From: Fulvivirgaceae bacterium JP3-4
Lineage (GTDB): Bacteria > Bacteroidota > Bacteroidia > Cytophagales > Cyclobacteriaceae
Length of the DNA stretch: 64,000 nucleotides
Assembly (NCBI GenBank): GCA_029309925.1
Contig: JARKND010000001.1
Location: 1,240,001-1,304,000 of the forward strand
Direction: 5' to 3'
Shown: positions 7,621 through 15,696 of the stretch, one piece after another
Position numbering within the stretch: position 1 is the stretch's first letter
How the letters are laid out: each line of letters begins with the position of its first letter
The notes under the pieces: model-generated
Databases searched by the model: none
What the model was told of the DNA's origin: nothing
The model's input: the letters and a program-made list of their open reading frames with translations, nothing else
Program-made: the position numbers and the translations under genes

Positions 7621-8467
7621 ACCAGACGAAAAAGATTGGATGGCTTACCTCTACGGTGAGGCAGAAGGGGTGGAGAAGGAGAAGATGGACCAATACCTTC
7701 TCGAGAATGCCGAAGCCCGCAAACAGTTCGAAGCATTTCAACATATGCGAAAGCTGATGTCTTCAGTTGAAGACAAAGAAGTGATCGCTCCTCCGATCAT
7801 CATTGAAGGGTCGAAACAACGCTTCCTCTGGAACACACCATACTTCCGGATGATCGTCAGCATAGCGGCATCGCTGCTGCTGATCATCCTGGTGGGACGT
7901 GCCACCGGAACACGCATCAGTATGAGCGGAAACGAGTTCAAGCTGAGCTTCGGAGCTGAGCAGCCGGCTCAAATCAATACTCCAGCGAAGGAAACAACGC
8001 CATCGCTCACGGCAGATCAGGTGCAGGACATGATCAACAATTCGCTTGCTGCCAATAACACGCAGATCGAATCAAGCTGGGAAGAGTCTCAGAAGAAACT
8101 GAACGCCTCGATCAAACAAAATCTTGCAGTGAACTCAGCAAAAGTTGATGAGCTGATGAAATCAGCATCGGTTGCCTCGCAGGAGCAGATCCGGAATTAT
8201 GTGGCATCGATGCAGGCAGAAAACATGCAGCAGGTGAAAGACTATTTCCAGATGACAAGTGCACAGCAGAAGACATATATCGAATCGTTGCTCATCGATT
8301 TCGACAAGTATCTTCAGCAGCAGCGGAACAATGACCTGCAACTCGTTCAGACCCGCCTGCACAGCATTGAAGAAAATTCAAATGTGTTCCAGCAGGAGAC
8401 CGAACAGATCCTCAGCAGTATTATCAGCTCGGTAGGAACATCGAATGTAAACGAGAAGAAAAATTAA
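7610..8467 (+). CDS. Membrane anti-sigma factor candidate
   Basis: The 285-residue protein begins with a short cytoplasmic helical region (WMAYLYGEAEGVEKEKMDQYL) of the sort seen in Bacteroidota anti-sigma factors, lacking zinc ligands. A membrane helix spans about residues 80-97. The outward part is Gln/Asn/Ser-rich and very likely a long coiled coil (about 130-280), ending in LSSIISSVGTSNVNEKKN. It overlaps the sigma gene by 11 bases. The topology fits signal transfer from the periplasm to the sigma factor. The input is unknown; the coiled coil could sense envelope geometry or bind the secreted product of the next gene (inference). Confidence 0.82.
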   Translation: MNYKPDEKDWMAYLYGEAEGVEKEKMDQYLLENAEARKQFEAFQHMRKLMSSVEDKEVIAPPIIIEGSKQRFLWNTPYFRMIVSIAASLLLIILVGRATGTRISMSGNEFKLSFGAEQPAQINTPAKETTPSLTADQVQDMINNSLAANNTQIESSWEESQKKLNASIKQNLAVNSAKVDELMKSASVASQEQIRNYVASMQAENMQQVKDYFQMTSAQQKTYIESLLIDFDKYLQQQRNNDLQLVQTRLHSIEENSNVFQQETEQILSSIISSVGTSNVNEKKN

Positions 8468-8556
8468 AATATAATCTCCGTGCGCACGGAAAAACTCAAA
8501 CACAAAAATTAATCAAGGCATTTAATCTTAAGCATTAACTTTTAACACGACCAATC

Positions 8557-9747
8557 ATGAAGGATATGAAATTGACAGTGAGATTTTGGGCGGTGGCTAT
8601 ACTGGCAGTAACCATGCAAATGCAGTCGGCCTTTGCGCAAAAAATAGATCAGGAGCGGATGGAGCGCGACATCGAAGTTGCAGAAAACGTACTCTCAACG
8701 CTACTTCGCCAGGAAGTAAGTCCAAACGGAAGATTTTTCGGACTTGAAGTAAAAGGAGTTTATCAGGAGGGATATGGCGTCACGTTCCGGCTTCCTGGGG
8801 AATACAGTTCACCGATACTGATTCGCGGCCAGGGTGAAGGAACGGTGATCTATCGTGAAGCCGATCCACACAATGCTCCAACGGTTGCCTATAGCTATTC
8901 TCAGGATGCTGAACGCGATGCGCGTGGTAAAGCCGAAAAAGAGGCACAGCTCAAAGATAAAGTAATGGAGAAGCGAAGAGTAGCTGTAGACAGCGCGCGC
9001 AACGCATACAACGACAGGTTGATCAAGGCTTCAAAAGATTTTATCGTTGACTACTCGGATTTCCTCACCCAACTTTCCCCAAACGAAAGGATTGTCGTCA
9101 CCAATAAAAATGAGAATCGCTCATGGTACTATAAGGAAAACAAGCGCAAGCATATTTCTATCGAAGCCTTGAAGAGTGACATCATTGCGTTTAAGCAGGG
9201 AAAGATCACCCGAGATCAGGCGTTCGCTAAACTGAAAGTCGTCAATACAGAAGTTGTGGATGTTAAGGAGCAGGATCTTGAGTTGCTCACGAGTATCATC
9301 GGAAGATTGTATCGCACCGATCTCGCCAAGACTTACTTCTCTTCCGAAAATAATATTTACTACGAGCGTCTGAAAGACTACGGTGTAATTTACTACATGG
9401 AAGTGTTCAGCAGCAATGAACCAATGCCTGGAAAGCTCACGCTTCCAACGCAAGGAATGACGGACGTGGACAAAGAAACCCGCGATAAAAAAGTGACTGA
9501 GCTTTATCCGAAGTTCGAGCAGGAACTAAAAGAAAATATCCTGGAGTATGGAAGAACTTTGAGGAGCCTGGGTGATGAGGAAGTGCTGGTATTCAACGTG
9601 TCACTCACAAAATGCAAAGGCTGTGGAATCCCGAGCACGGTGGAATTGAACATCAAAAATTCGGTTTTAAAGGACTTTGCTGCCGGAAAAATCGACAAGA
9701 ACACTGCGCTGAGCAGATTCACAGTAAAAAAAGGAGTCAATCAATAA
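8557..9747 (+). CDS. Secreted protein of unknown function in the second sigma operon
   Basis: The 396-residue protein has a signal peptide (to QSAFAQK; an alternative start is Met4). The mature region has an early helix (ERDIEVAENVLSTLLRQE), a central Lys/Glu-rich helix (about 120-160) and a C-terminal CKGCG motif followed by VLKDFAAGKIDKNTALSRF. A similar phrase, IIAFKQGKITRDQAFAKL, occurs near residues 210-230, so the protein may contain two copies of one unit. I do not recognise a named family. It is the last gene before a terminator and may be the effector or ligand of this sigma/anti-sigma system. Confidence 0.75.
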   Translation: MKDMKLTVRFWAVAILAVTMQMQSAFAQKIDQERMERDIEVAENVLSTLLRQEVSPNGRFFGLEVKGVYQEGYGVTFRLPGEYSSPILIRGQGEGTVIYREADPHNAPTVAYSYSQDAERDARGKAEKEAQLKDKVMEKRRVAVDSARNAYNDRLIKASKDFIVDYSDFLTQLSPNERIVVTNKNENRSWYYKENKRKHISIEALKSDIIAFKQGKITRDQAFAKLKVVNTEVVDVKEQDLELLTSIIGRLYRTDLAKTYFSSENNIYYERLKDYGVIYYMEVFSSNEPMPGKLTLPTQGMTDVDKETRDKKVTELYPKFEQELKENILEYGRTLRSLGDEEVLVFNVSLTKCKGCGIPSTVELNIKNSVLKDFAAGKIDKNTALSRFTVKKGVNQ

Positions 9748-9777
9748 TTAACGGATAAATAAATCGTTTAACACAAG

Positions 9778-9822
9778 TGCTGATGTTATTGGGGGATTGC
9801 CAACGACATCAGCATTTTTTTT
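9778..9822 (+). terminator. Rho-independent terminator of the second sigma operon
   Basis: A perfect 9-bp stem TGCTGATGT (9778-9786) and ACATCAGCA (9806-9814) is followed by eight T residues. It separates the sigma operon from the efflux operon. Confidence 0.9.
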
Positions 9823-9854
9823 ACACCACAGGAAGCTTATCGCTACAGGTGGTG

Positions 9855-9885
9855 GTTGCCAGATGTAACCATTAGGTTAACTTTA
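9855..9885 (+). promoter_or_regulatory. Promoter of the efflux operon
   Basis: GTTG (9855-9858), exactly 19 bases, then TAACTTTA (9878-9885). This is 3/4 and 7/8 of the Bacteroidota consensus with ideal spacing. Predicted transcription start is about 9890, some 23 bases before the ATG at 9913. Confidence 0.6.
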
Positions 9886-9912
9886 AGTATATAAAAAATA
9901 AACCCTTAATTA

Positions 9913-11274
9913 ATGAAAAAGAACCTGATCATCGGGGCTGGCGTTGTCGTAGTGCTTTTGGTGGGCTACTTCATCGTGAGAGGAAACAAAGCATCTGAAG
10001 TTGCCGACATCATGGCAAACGTCAAGAAGGGTCCCTTCAAAGTCGAGATCGAGACCACGGGTGAGCTTGAAGCCAAAAATTCTGTTAAAATACTAGGCCC
10101 TGCAAGTCTCCGTGATTTCCGGATCTGGCAGGTTACAATCCAATCAATTGTAGACGAAGGCACCGTAGTGAAGAAAGGTGACTGGGTTGCCACGCTCGAC
10201 CGCTCGGAGTTTCAGAACCGCTTCAATGAAAAACAGATCGAGATGGAGAAAGCTAACTCCAAATTTGTTCAGACTCAGCTCGACACCACACTTCAGCTTC
10301 GCCAGTCGCGCGATGAGCTGATCAACCTGAAATATGCTGTAGAAGAAAAGCAAATCATTCTCGAACAATCCAAGTTCGAACCACCGGCAACGATCAAGCA
10401 GGCAGAAATCAACCTCGACAAGGCAAAACGCGGCTACGACCAGGCGCTTGAAAACTATAAGATCAAAAAGAATCAGAACATCGAGAAGATGCGTGAGGTT
10501 TCTGCCGAATTCCGGAAAGTGCAGAATGAATTCAACGCCATGACAAAGGTGCTCGAATCGTTCAACGTGCTCGCTCCTGAAGACGGAATGGTGATCTACG
10601 AAAAGGGGTGGGATGGCAAACCCGTGAAGGCAGGATCGCAGATCCAGATGTGGGAGCCCAACGTTGCGCAGCTTCCCGACCTCACGAAAATGCTTTCCAA
10701 AACGTACGTCAACGAGGTGGATGTGCGCAAAGTAAAGCCCGGGCAGAAAGTCGAAGTGGGATTGGATGCTTACCCTGACAAAAAACTCTCCGGACAGGTA
10801 ATGCGCGTGGCAAACGTGGGTGAACAGCGTCCGAACTCCGATGCAAAAGTATTTGAAGTATCCGTGGAGATAAATGGTACGGATCCAACGCTCCGCCCTT
10901 CGATGACAACCAGCAACAAGATCATCGTGAGCGTCAAAGACAGTGTGTTGTTCATTCCACTCGAAAGTCTGCACAGTCAGTTCGACAGCATCACGTTCGT
11001 ATACAAAAAAGATGGCATCAACACCATTAAACAGGAAGTGATCGTAGGCGAAACAAACGCGAACGATGCTGTTATTCTCAGCGGTCTGAAAGAAGGCGAA
11101 CGCATCTATCTTTCTGTCCCGGAAGGGCAGGAAGACAAGGATTTCAACCTCTTACCTGAGATGAATGGAAAACGGAAGAAGAAACAGCAGGAGGAACCGA
11201 AACCTGCGGATAAAAATACCCCAGCGGTACTGCCGAGCGCTAGCGTAGAGAACACACCGAAAAAGAAAGGTTAA
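9913..11274 (+). CDS. HlyD/MacA-type periplasmic adaptor of an efflux pump
   Basis: The 453-residue protein has an uncleaved N-terminal membrane helix (about 4-22), a split biotinyl-lipoyl domain (IVDEGTVVKKGDWVATLD before the hairpin, VLAPEDGMVIY after it), a long alpha-helical coiled-coil hairpin (about 95-215), a beta-barrel part, and a Lys/Pro-rich C-terminal tail. Adaptors of this type bridge an inner-membrane transporter and a TolC channel. It is followed by a MacB-type permease and a TolC-type channel. Here the pump is probably ABC-driven, not RND-driven, because the partner is an FtsX/MacB permease. Confidence 0.88.
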   Translation: MKKNLIIGAGVVVVLLVGYFIVRGNKASEVADIMANVKKGPFKVEIETTGELEAKNSVKILGPASLRDFRIWQVTIQSIVDEGTVVKKGDWVATLDRSEFQNRFNEKQIEMEKANSKFVQTQLDTTLQLRQSRDELINLKYAVEEKQIILEQSKFEPPATIKQAEINLDKAKRGYDQALENYKIKKNQNIEKMREVSAEFRKVQNEFNAMTKVLESFNVLAPEDGMVIYEKGWDGKPVKAGSQIQMWEPNVAQLPDLTKMLSKTYVNEVDVRKVKPGQKVEVGLDAYPDKKLSGQVMRVANVGEQRPNSDAKVFEVSVEINGTDPTLRPSMTTSNKIIVSVKDSVLFIPLESLHSQFDSITFVYKKDGINTIKQEVIVGETNANDAVILSGLKEGERIYLSVPEGQEDKDFNLLPEMNGKRKKKQQEEPKPADKNTPAVLPSASVENTPKKKG

Positions 11275-11292
11275 ACCTCCAAAAGTTTCATT

Positions 11293-12657
11293 ATGCCAGC
11301 ACGATTAATGGCTAACCTATACATCGCGATCAATGCGGTGATAGCCAATAAAATTCGTTCACTGCTCACTGCATTAGGTATCATCTTTGGCGTTGCTGCT
11401 GTGATTGCCATGCTTGCCATCGGAAACGGAGCCCAGCAGGAAATTCTTGATCAGATCAAACTTGTCGGTGTTAATAACATCGTGATCAAACCGGTGATCG
11501 AGCAGAAGGAAGAGAAATTAGAGGAAGAAGTGGGCAAGAAGGAAAAGAAAAAATTCTCGCCCGGTCTTACAGTAAGAGACGTAAAAAGTATCCAGGCAAC
11601 GATCCCCGGTTTGACCAAAGTAAGTCCCGAGATCATTCTTGAGACAAACGTCATCCGCAAAGGATATCGCAGGTCTGCAAAGCTTGTAGGGGTGGAACCG
11701 AGCTATTTCGAGATCTATAACTTCGAATTGAATGAGGGCCAGATGTTCAACGAAGAGCATAAGCGCATTGGGTCACCGGTATGCATCATTGGCCACGCGA
11801 TCAAAACACGCTTCTTTCCAACCGAAAATCCTATCGGGAAAAATATAAAGGTGGGCCCGCACTGGCTCACGATTATCGGTGTGTTGAAGGAAAGAGCCGT
11901 ATCGGAAAACAGCATCAGCAAACTTGGGATTCGCGATTTCAACATGGATGTGTACGCACCATTACAAACTGTGCTGATCCGTTACAAAAATCGTGACTTC
12001 ATTACGGCCGATGAACTGCGAATGGAGGCATTGCGCAGTCGTGGAATGGTTTTCATTTCCGGTAATAACCAGGAATCCGAGACAGCAGAAAAAGAGCGTA
12101 AGAACTATCATCAGCTCGACAGACTGGTCATCCAGGTGGATGAAACCAAAACACTCACCGCTTCCGCGGAAATTGTTTCACGCCTTCTTCAGCGCAGACA
12201 TTACGATGTAGTCGACTATGAAATTGAGATTCCCGAACTCCTGCTGAAACAACAACAGCGCACAAACGACATCTTCAACTATGTGCTTGGTGCGATTGCA
12301 GGAATTTCTTTACTGGTCGGTGGGATTGGCATTATGAACATCATGCTCGCATCCGTCCTGGAACGCATCAAGGAAATCGGTTTGAGACTTTCCATCGGTG
12401 CAAAGAAGAGTGATGTGGTGCAGCAATTTCTTTTCGAAGCCATCATGATCAGCGTGACCGGTGGAATCATCGGTGTCATTCTCGGCATCAGCATGGCCTA
12501 CCTGGTCTCGGAAGTCGCTGGTATTCCTACAATTATCAGTTTCAGTTCTATCGTTCTATCCTTCGGAGTGGCAGCAACCGTTGGATTGATTTTTGGAATC
12601 GCTCCAGCACGCAAGGCTGCCAACCAAGACCCTATTACTTCATTGCGATATGAATAA
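11293..12657 (+). CDS. MacB/FtsX-type ABC transporter permease (no ATPase domain)
   Basis: The 454-residue protein has a first membrane helix (about 20-45), a large periplasmic MacB core domain (about 50-320) and three C-terminal helices starting near NIMLASVLERIKEIGLRLSIGAKK, the conserved FtsX-family coupling segment. In E. coli MacB an ATPase domain is fused in front of this unit; here it is absent, as in LolC-like and many Bacteroidota permeases. No ATP-binding gene is next to it, so the ATPase must come from elsewhere. The last 8 bases overlap the start of the TolC-type gene. Confidence 0.88.
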   Translation: MPARLMANLYIAINAVIANKIRSLLTALGIIFGVAAVIAMLAIGNGAQQEILDQIKLVGVNNIVIKPVIEQKEEKLEEEVGKKEKKKFSPGLTVRDVKSIQATIPGLTKVSPEIILETNVIRKGYRRSAKLVGVEPSYFEIYNFELNEGQMFNEEHKRIGSPVCIIGHAIKTRFFPTENPIGKNIKVGPHWLTIIGVLKERAVSENSISKLGIRDFNMDVYAPLQTVLIRYKNRDFITADELRMEALRSRGMVFISGNNQESETAEKERKNYHQLDRLVIQVDETKTLTASAEIVSRLLQRRHYDVVDYEIEIPELLLKQQQRTNDIFNYVLGAIAGISLLVGGIGIMNIMLASVLERIKEIGLRLSIGAKKSDVVQQFLFEAIMISVTGGIIGVILGISMAYLVSEVAGIPTIISFSSIVLSFGVAATVGLIFGIAPARKAANQDPITSLRYE

Positions 12658-14122
12658 ACCGAACCTACGCTATCTCTTACTGTTTTCAATATCACTTTTT
12701 GTTTCATCAGTTCAGGCGCAGCAGACTTTCACGATTGAAGATGTGATCCTTCGCGCGAAAGCGCAGTCACCTTTTTCGAAGCAGGCTGAAACCCGCAGGG
12801 AAAACCGGTACTGGGGCTACCGCTCTTACCGCACGACTTTCAATCCACAGCTCGTGCTCCAGGGAACACTGCCAAGCTATTCGAAATCGGTAAACCCGAT
12901 CCTGCAGGATGACGGAACATACAAGTACATTCCGGTTGAACAGACCTTTAATAATGTGCGGCTCGGACTACTTCAGCCAATCTTTGCTACAGGTGCAACC
13001 ATTTCTGCAAACACGAGTCTCAACTACTTTAAAGACTACAGTTCGCTCAACGCGGGTGAACAGTGGAGTGGCTCAGTCATGAACATCGAGTTGGAGCAAC
13101 CGCTGTTTGCTTTCAATCCGCTGAAGTGGGAAAGAAAAATCCAACCGTTGTTATTCGAAGAATCAAAGCGCGAGTATGTCGAGCAAATGGAATTTATCTC
13201 CGAGCAAACCGCTGAACGGTTCTTCAACGTGCTGCAGGAACAGATTAAACTCCAGATTGCCAAGTTCAACCTTGCTAACAACGATACAATCTATAAGATC
13301 GAGCAGGGCCGCTATAACATTGGCACGACTTCGCTGGATAAGCTGCTCCAGGTTGAGTTGCAGTTGCTGCGTTCGCGACAGGCAGTAGGGCAGGCCAACC
13401 TCAACCTCGAAACTGCGCGCCTGGAACTACGGACTTATCTTGGTCTTCGCGAGAACGATGCTTTTCCCGAACTGATCCTTCCTGAAAACATCCCGACATT
13501 TGAAGTCTCGATTGATGAGGCTATTGCCTATGCGAAGAAAAACCGGAGTCAGTTCATCAGCTTTGAACGGCAGCGCCTGCAGGCACAGCGCGACCTCGCG
13601 CAGGCAAAAGGCAATCGCTTCCAGACATCGGTATCAGCAGCCTATGGATTGAACAACAATGGTGTTATCCTGAATGATGTGTATCAGAACCCCCTGGAGC
13701 AGCAGCAGGTCAACTTGTCGTTCAGCATTCCAGTGCTCAACTGGGGAAGAAACAAAGCGATGATGAAGCGCGCGATCGCGAATAAAAAACTCACCGATTA
13801 CATCATTGAGCAAGATGAAGTGACTTTCGAACAGGATATCATGACACTCGTGCGGCAGTTTGAACTTCTGCGTCTGCAGATAGAAATCACCAAGAAGTCA
13901 GATGCGGTAGCTGCAGAGCGATACAACGTTGCGCAGAACCGTTACCTCATCGGCAAGATCGATATTACCAACCTGAATATCGCTCTCGAGGAAAAGGATA
14001 ACGCGAAGACAAGCTATATCGAAGCGCTAAAATCTTTCTGGACTTCCTACTACCAGCTGCGCAGGCTGACGCTCTACGACTTCGCAAGCAAGACGTTGTT
14101 GTATGTAGAAAGTGCGAATTAG
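12650..14122 (+). CDS. TolC-family outer-membrane efflux channel
   Basis: The ATG at 12650 gives 490 residues with a clear signal peptide (LLLFSISLFVSSVQAQ). A longer open frame from 12593 is rejected because it lies in the permease gene and has no signal. The protein has the repeated helical hairpins of the family: LDKLLQVELQLLRSRQAVGQA in the first half and related helices in the second. These form a trimeric tunnel across the periplasm. Third and last gene of the efflux operon; substrates unknown (candidates are drugs, peptides or lipids). Confidence 0.9.
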   Translation: MNKPNLRYLLLFSISLFVSSVQAQQTFTIEDVILRAKAQSPFSKQAETRRENRYWGYRSYRTTFNPQLVLQGTLPSYSKSVNPILQDDGTYKYIPVEQTFNNVRLGLLQPIFATGATISANTSLNYFKDYSSLNAGEQWSGSVMNIELEQPLFAFNPLKWERKIQPLLFEESKREYVEQMEFISEQTAERFFNVLQEQIKLQIAKFNLANNDTIYKIEQGRYNIGTTSLDKLLQVELQLLRSRQAVGQANLNLETARLELRTYLGLRENDAFPELILPENIPTFEVSIDEAIAYAKKNRSQFISFERQRLQAQRDLAQAKGNRFQTSVSAAYGLNNNGVILNDVYQNPLEQQQVNLSFSIPVLNWGRNKAMMKRAIANKKLTDYIIEQDEVTFEQDIMTLVRQFELLRLQIEITKKSDAVAAERYNVAQNRYLIGKIDITNLNIALEEKDNAKTSYIEALKSFWTSYYQLRRLTLYDFASKTLLYVESAN

Positions 14123-14132
14123 CTGGAAAGTC

Positions 14133-14220
14133 GTGTTAAGGTGTTAAAGTGCTAACATGCTAATGTAGATGAGTTCGTGGATCACGCTGCGTCAACATTA
14201 ACACATTAACACTTTAACAC
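14133..14220. repeat. Imperfect palindrome of GTGTTAA words between convergent genes
   Basis: The left arm starting at 14141 and the right arm ending at 14220 match at 22 of 26 positions; the outer 11 bp (GTGTTAAAGTG/CACTTTAACAC) are perfect. The word GTGTTAAGGTGTTA at 14133-14146 recurs, complementary, twice near 52340-52377. It lies between the TolC-type gene and purB and may end transcription from both sides. Confidence 0.75.
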
Positions 14221-14233
14221 ATGAGCACATCTC

Positions 14234-15571
14234 TTAAATCCCCGTATAATTAAACGGAGTAATCTCCTTCAGCTTCTTTTTCACCGACTCCTTCACATTG
14301 AGCGTATCGATGAAACTGGCAATACTTTCTTTCGTGACTTTTTCATTCTTGCGCGTGAGGCCTTTAAGCGCCTCGTATGGGTTAGGGTACCCTTCCTTGC
14401 GAAGGATGGTTTGAATTGCTTCTGCAACAACAGCCCAGTTTGCATCCAGGTCGGCATCGATTGCTGCCTTGTTCAATTGAAGTTTGGAGATTCCTTTCAG
14501 CAGAGACTTAAACGCAACATAAGTATGCGCCAGAGGCACACCAATATTCCTCAATACGGTAGAGTCAGTCAGGTCGCGCTGGAGGCGTGAGACAGGCAGC
14601 TTCGCAGAGAGATGTTCGAAGATTGCGTTGGCATATCCCAGATTGCCCTCGGCATTTTCGAAATCGATCGGGTTAACTTTGTGCGGCATGGCTGAAGAAC
14701 CAATTTCTCCTTCCTTTATCTTTTGTTTGAAATAGTCCATCGCAACATACTGCCACACATCGCGTGCAAAGTCTATGAGAATCGTATTGATGCGCTTGAG
14801 ATTATCGAACATCGCAGCAAGGTTGTCGTAATGCTCGATCTGTGTTGTAGGGAAGCTGCGGGTAAGGCCGAGGTGTTGGCAGAACTCATCTCCGAATTTC
14901 GACCATTCAATTTCCGGATAGGCAACGAAATGTGCGTTGAAGTTACCTGTGGCACCACCGAACTTTGCAGAGAACGGAATGGTCTTCAACAACGTCACTT
15001 GTTTTTCAATCCGGGTTGAGAAGACCGCGATTTCCTTTCCAAGCCGCGTAGGAGAGGCTGGTTGTCCGTGCGTCCGTGCGAGCATGGCAATGTCTTTCCA
15101 TTCCTTCGAGCACAGGTTAATATCGCGGATGAGATCATCGAGCAGCGGAAGATATTCACGCGTGATAAAATCTTTCAGCGAAAGCGGAATGGCGGTGTTG
15201 TTGATGTCCTGGGACGTCAACCCGAAGTGGATGAACTCTTTGAGGAACCCGAGGTTAAGCGATTCAAACCTTTTTTTCAGGAAATACTCAACGGCCTTCA
15301 CATCGTGGTTGGTGGTCTTTTCGATTTCCTTGATCTCTGCGGCATCTGCTTCTGAAAACTGCTTGTAGATCTTTCGGACATCGCTAATCTGATGTGCAGG
15401 AAAGTCAGTCAATTCGGGAAGCACCGCGGAAAGCGACAGCAGGTATTCAACTTCGACCTGCACCCTGTAGCGGATCAGACCAAATTCAGAGAAATACGGG
15501 CTAAGGATCTTTACCGAATCAAAATATCTCCCGTCAACCGGGGAGATAGCGTTCAAGGGATTAAGCTGCAC
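14234..15571 (-). CDS. purB: Adenylosuccinate lyase
   Basis: From a GTG at 15571 the protein has 445 residues. The enzyme removes fumarate from SAICAR and adenylosuccinate, two steps of purine synthesis. The fumarase/aspartase superfamily signature GSSAMPHKVNPIDFENAEGN carries the catalytic serine. The N-terminus LNPLNAISPVDGRY and the TSQDINNTA and ARTHGQPASPT motifs are typical of PurB. The open frame extends to a TTG at 15619, but that region is occupied by a near-perfect promoter, so the GTG is preferred. Monocistronic; divergent from the DUF5916 gene. Confidence 0.95.
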   Translation of the reverse strand: MQLNPLNAISPVDGRYFDSVKILSPYFSEFGLIRYRVQVEVEYLLSLSAVLPELTDFPAHQISDVRKIYKQFSEADAAEIKEIEKTTNHDVKAVEYFLKKRFESLNLGFLKEFIHFGLTSQDINNTAIPLSLKDFITREYLPLLDDLIRDINLCSKEWKDIAMLARTHGQPASPTRLGKEIAVFSTRIEKQVTLLKTIPFSAKFGGATGNFNAHFVAYPEIEWSKFGDEFCQHLGLTRSFPTTQIEHYDNLAAMFDNLKRINTILIDFARDVWQYVAMDYFKQKIKEGEIGSSAMPHKVNPIDFENAEGNLGYANAIFEHLSAKLPVSRLQRDLTDSTVLRNIGVPLAHTYVAFKSLLKGISKLQLNKAAIDADLDANWAVVAEAIQTILRKEGYPNPYEALKGLTRKNEKVTKESIASFIDTLNVKESVKKKLKEITPFNYTGI

Positions 15572-15589
15572 GTTGAGGATGTTAAGGCG

Positions 15590-15620
15590 CAAAATTAACC
15601 TGTTAACAAAATTTAACAAA
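15590..15620 (-). promoter_or_regulatory. Consensus Bacteroidota promoter of purB
   Basis: On the minus strand: TTTG (15620-15617), exactly 19 bases, TAATTTTG (15597-15590). Both boxes and spacing match the consensus fully. The predicted start is about 15584, leaving a leader of roughly 13 bases to the GTG at 15571. Confidence 0.85.
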
Positions 15621-15681
15621 GAATGTCTCTTTTAATGCGAATCCCCGATTTCGACCAATTCATTCGAATGCGCCTTTTTGT

Positions 15682-15689
15682 TAGTTTTG
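15682..15689 (+). promoter_or_regulatory. -7 box directly before the DUF5916 gene
   Basis: TAGTTTTG is an 8/8 match to the -7 consensus and ends only 7 bases before the ATG at 15697, which predicts a leaderless or nearly leaderless transcript. No clear TTTG lies 19 bases upstream (TTCA is there). Confidence 0.5.
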
Positions 15690-15696
15690 CCGCCCC

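Noticed and set aside
10144..10974. 276-residue minus-strand frame inside the adaptor gene
   Set aside because: Its His/Leu/Phe-rich composition is that of an antisense shadow; the plus strand encodes a complete adaptor.
12593..12649. Upstream start of the TolC-type gene
   Set aside because: It lies inside the permease coding region and precedes the true signal peptide.
15572..15619. Upstream TTG start of purB
   Set aside because: The segment is occupied by a perfect promoter, and PurB proteins begin at the LNPLNAISP segment.
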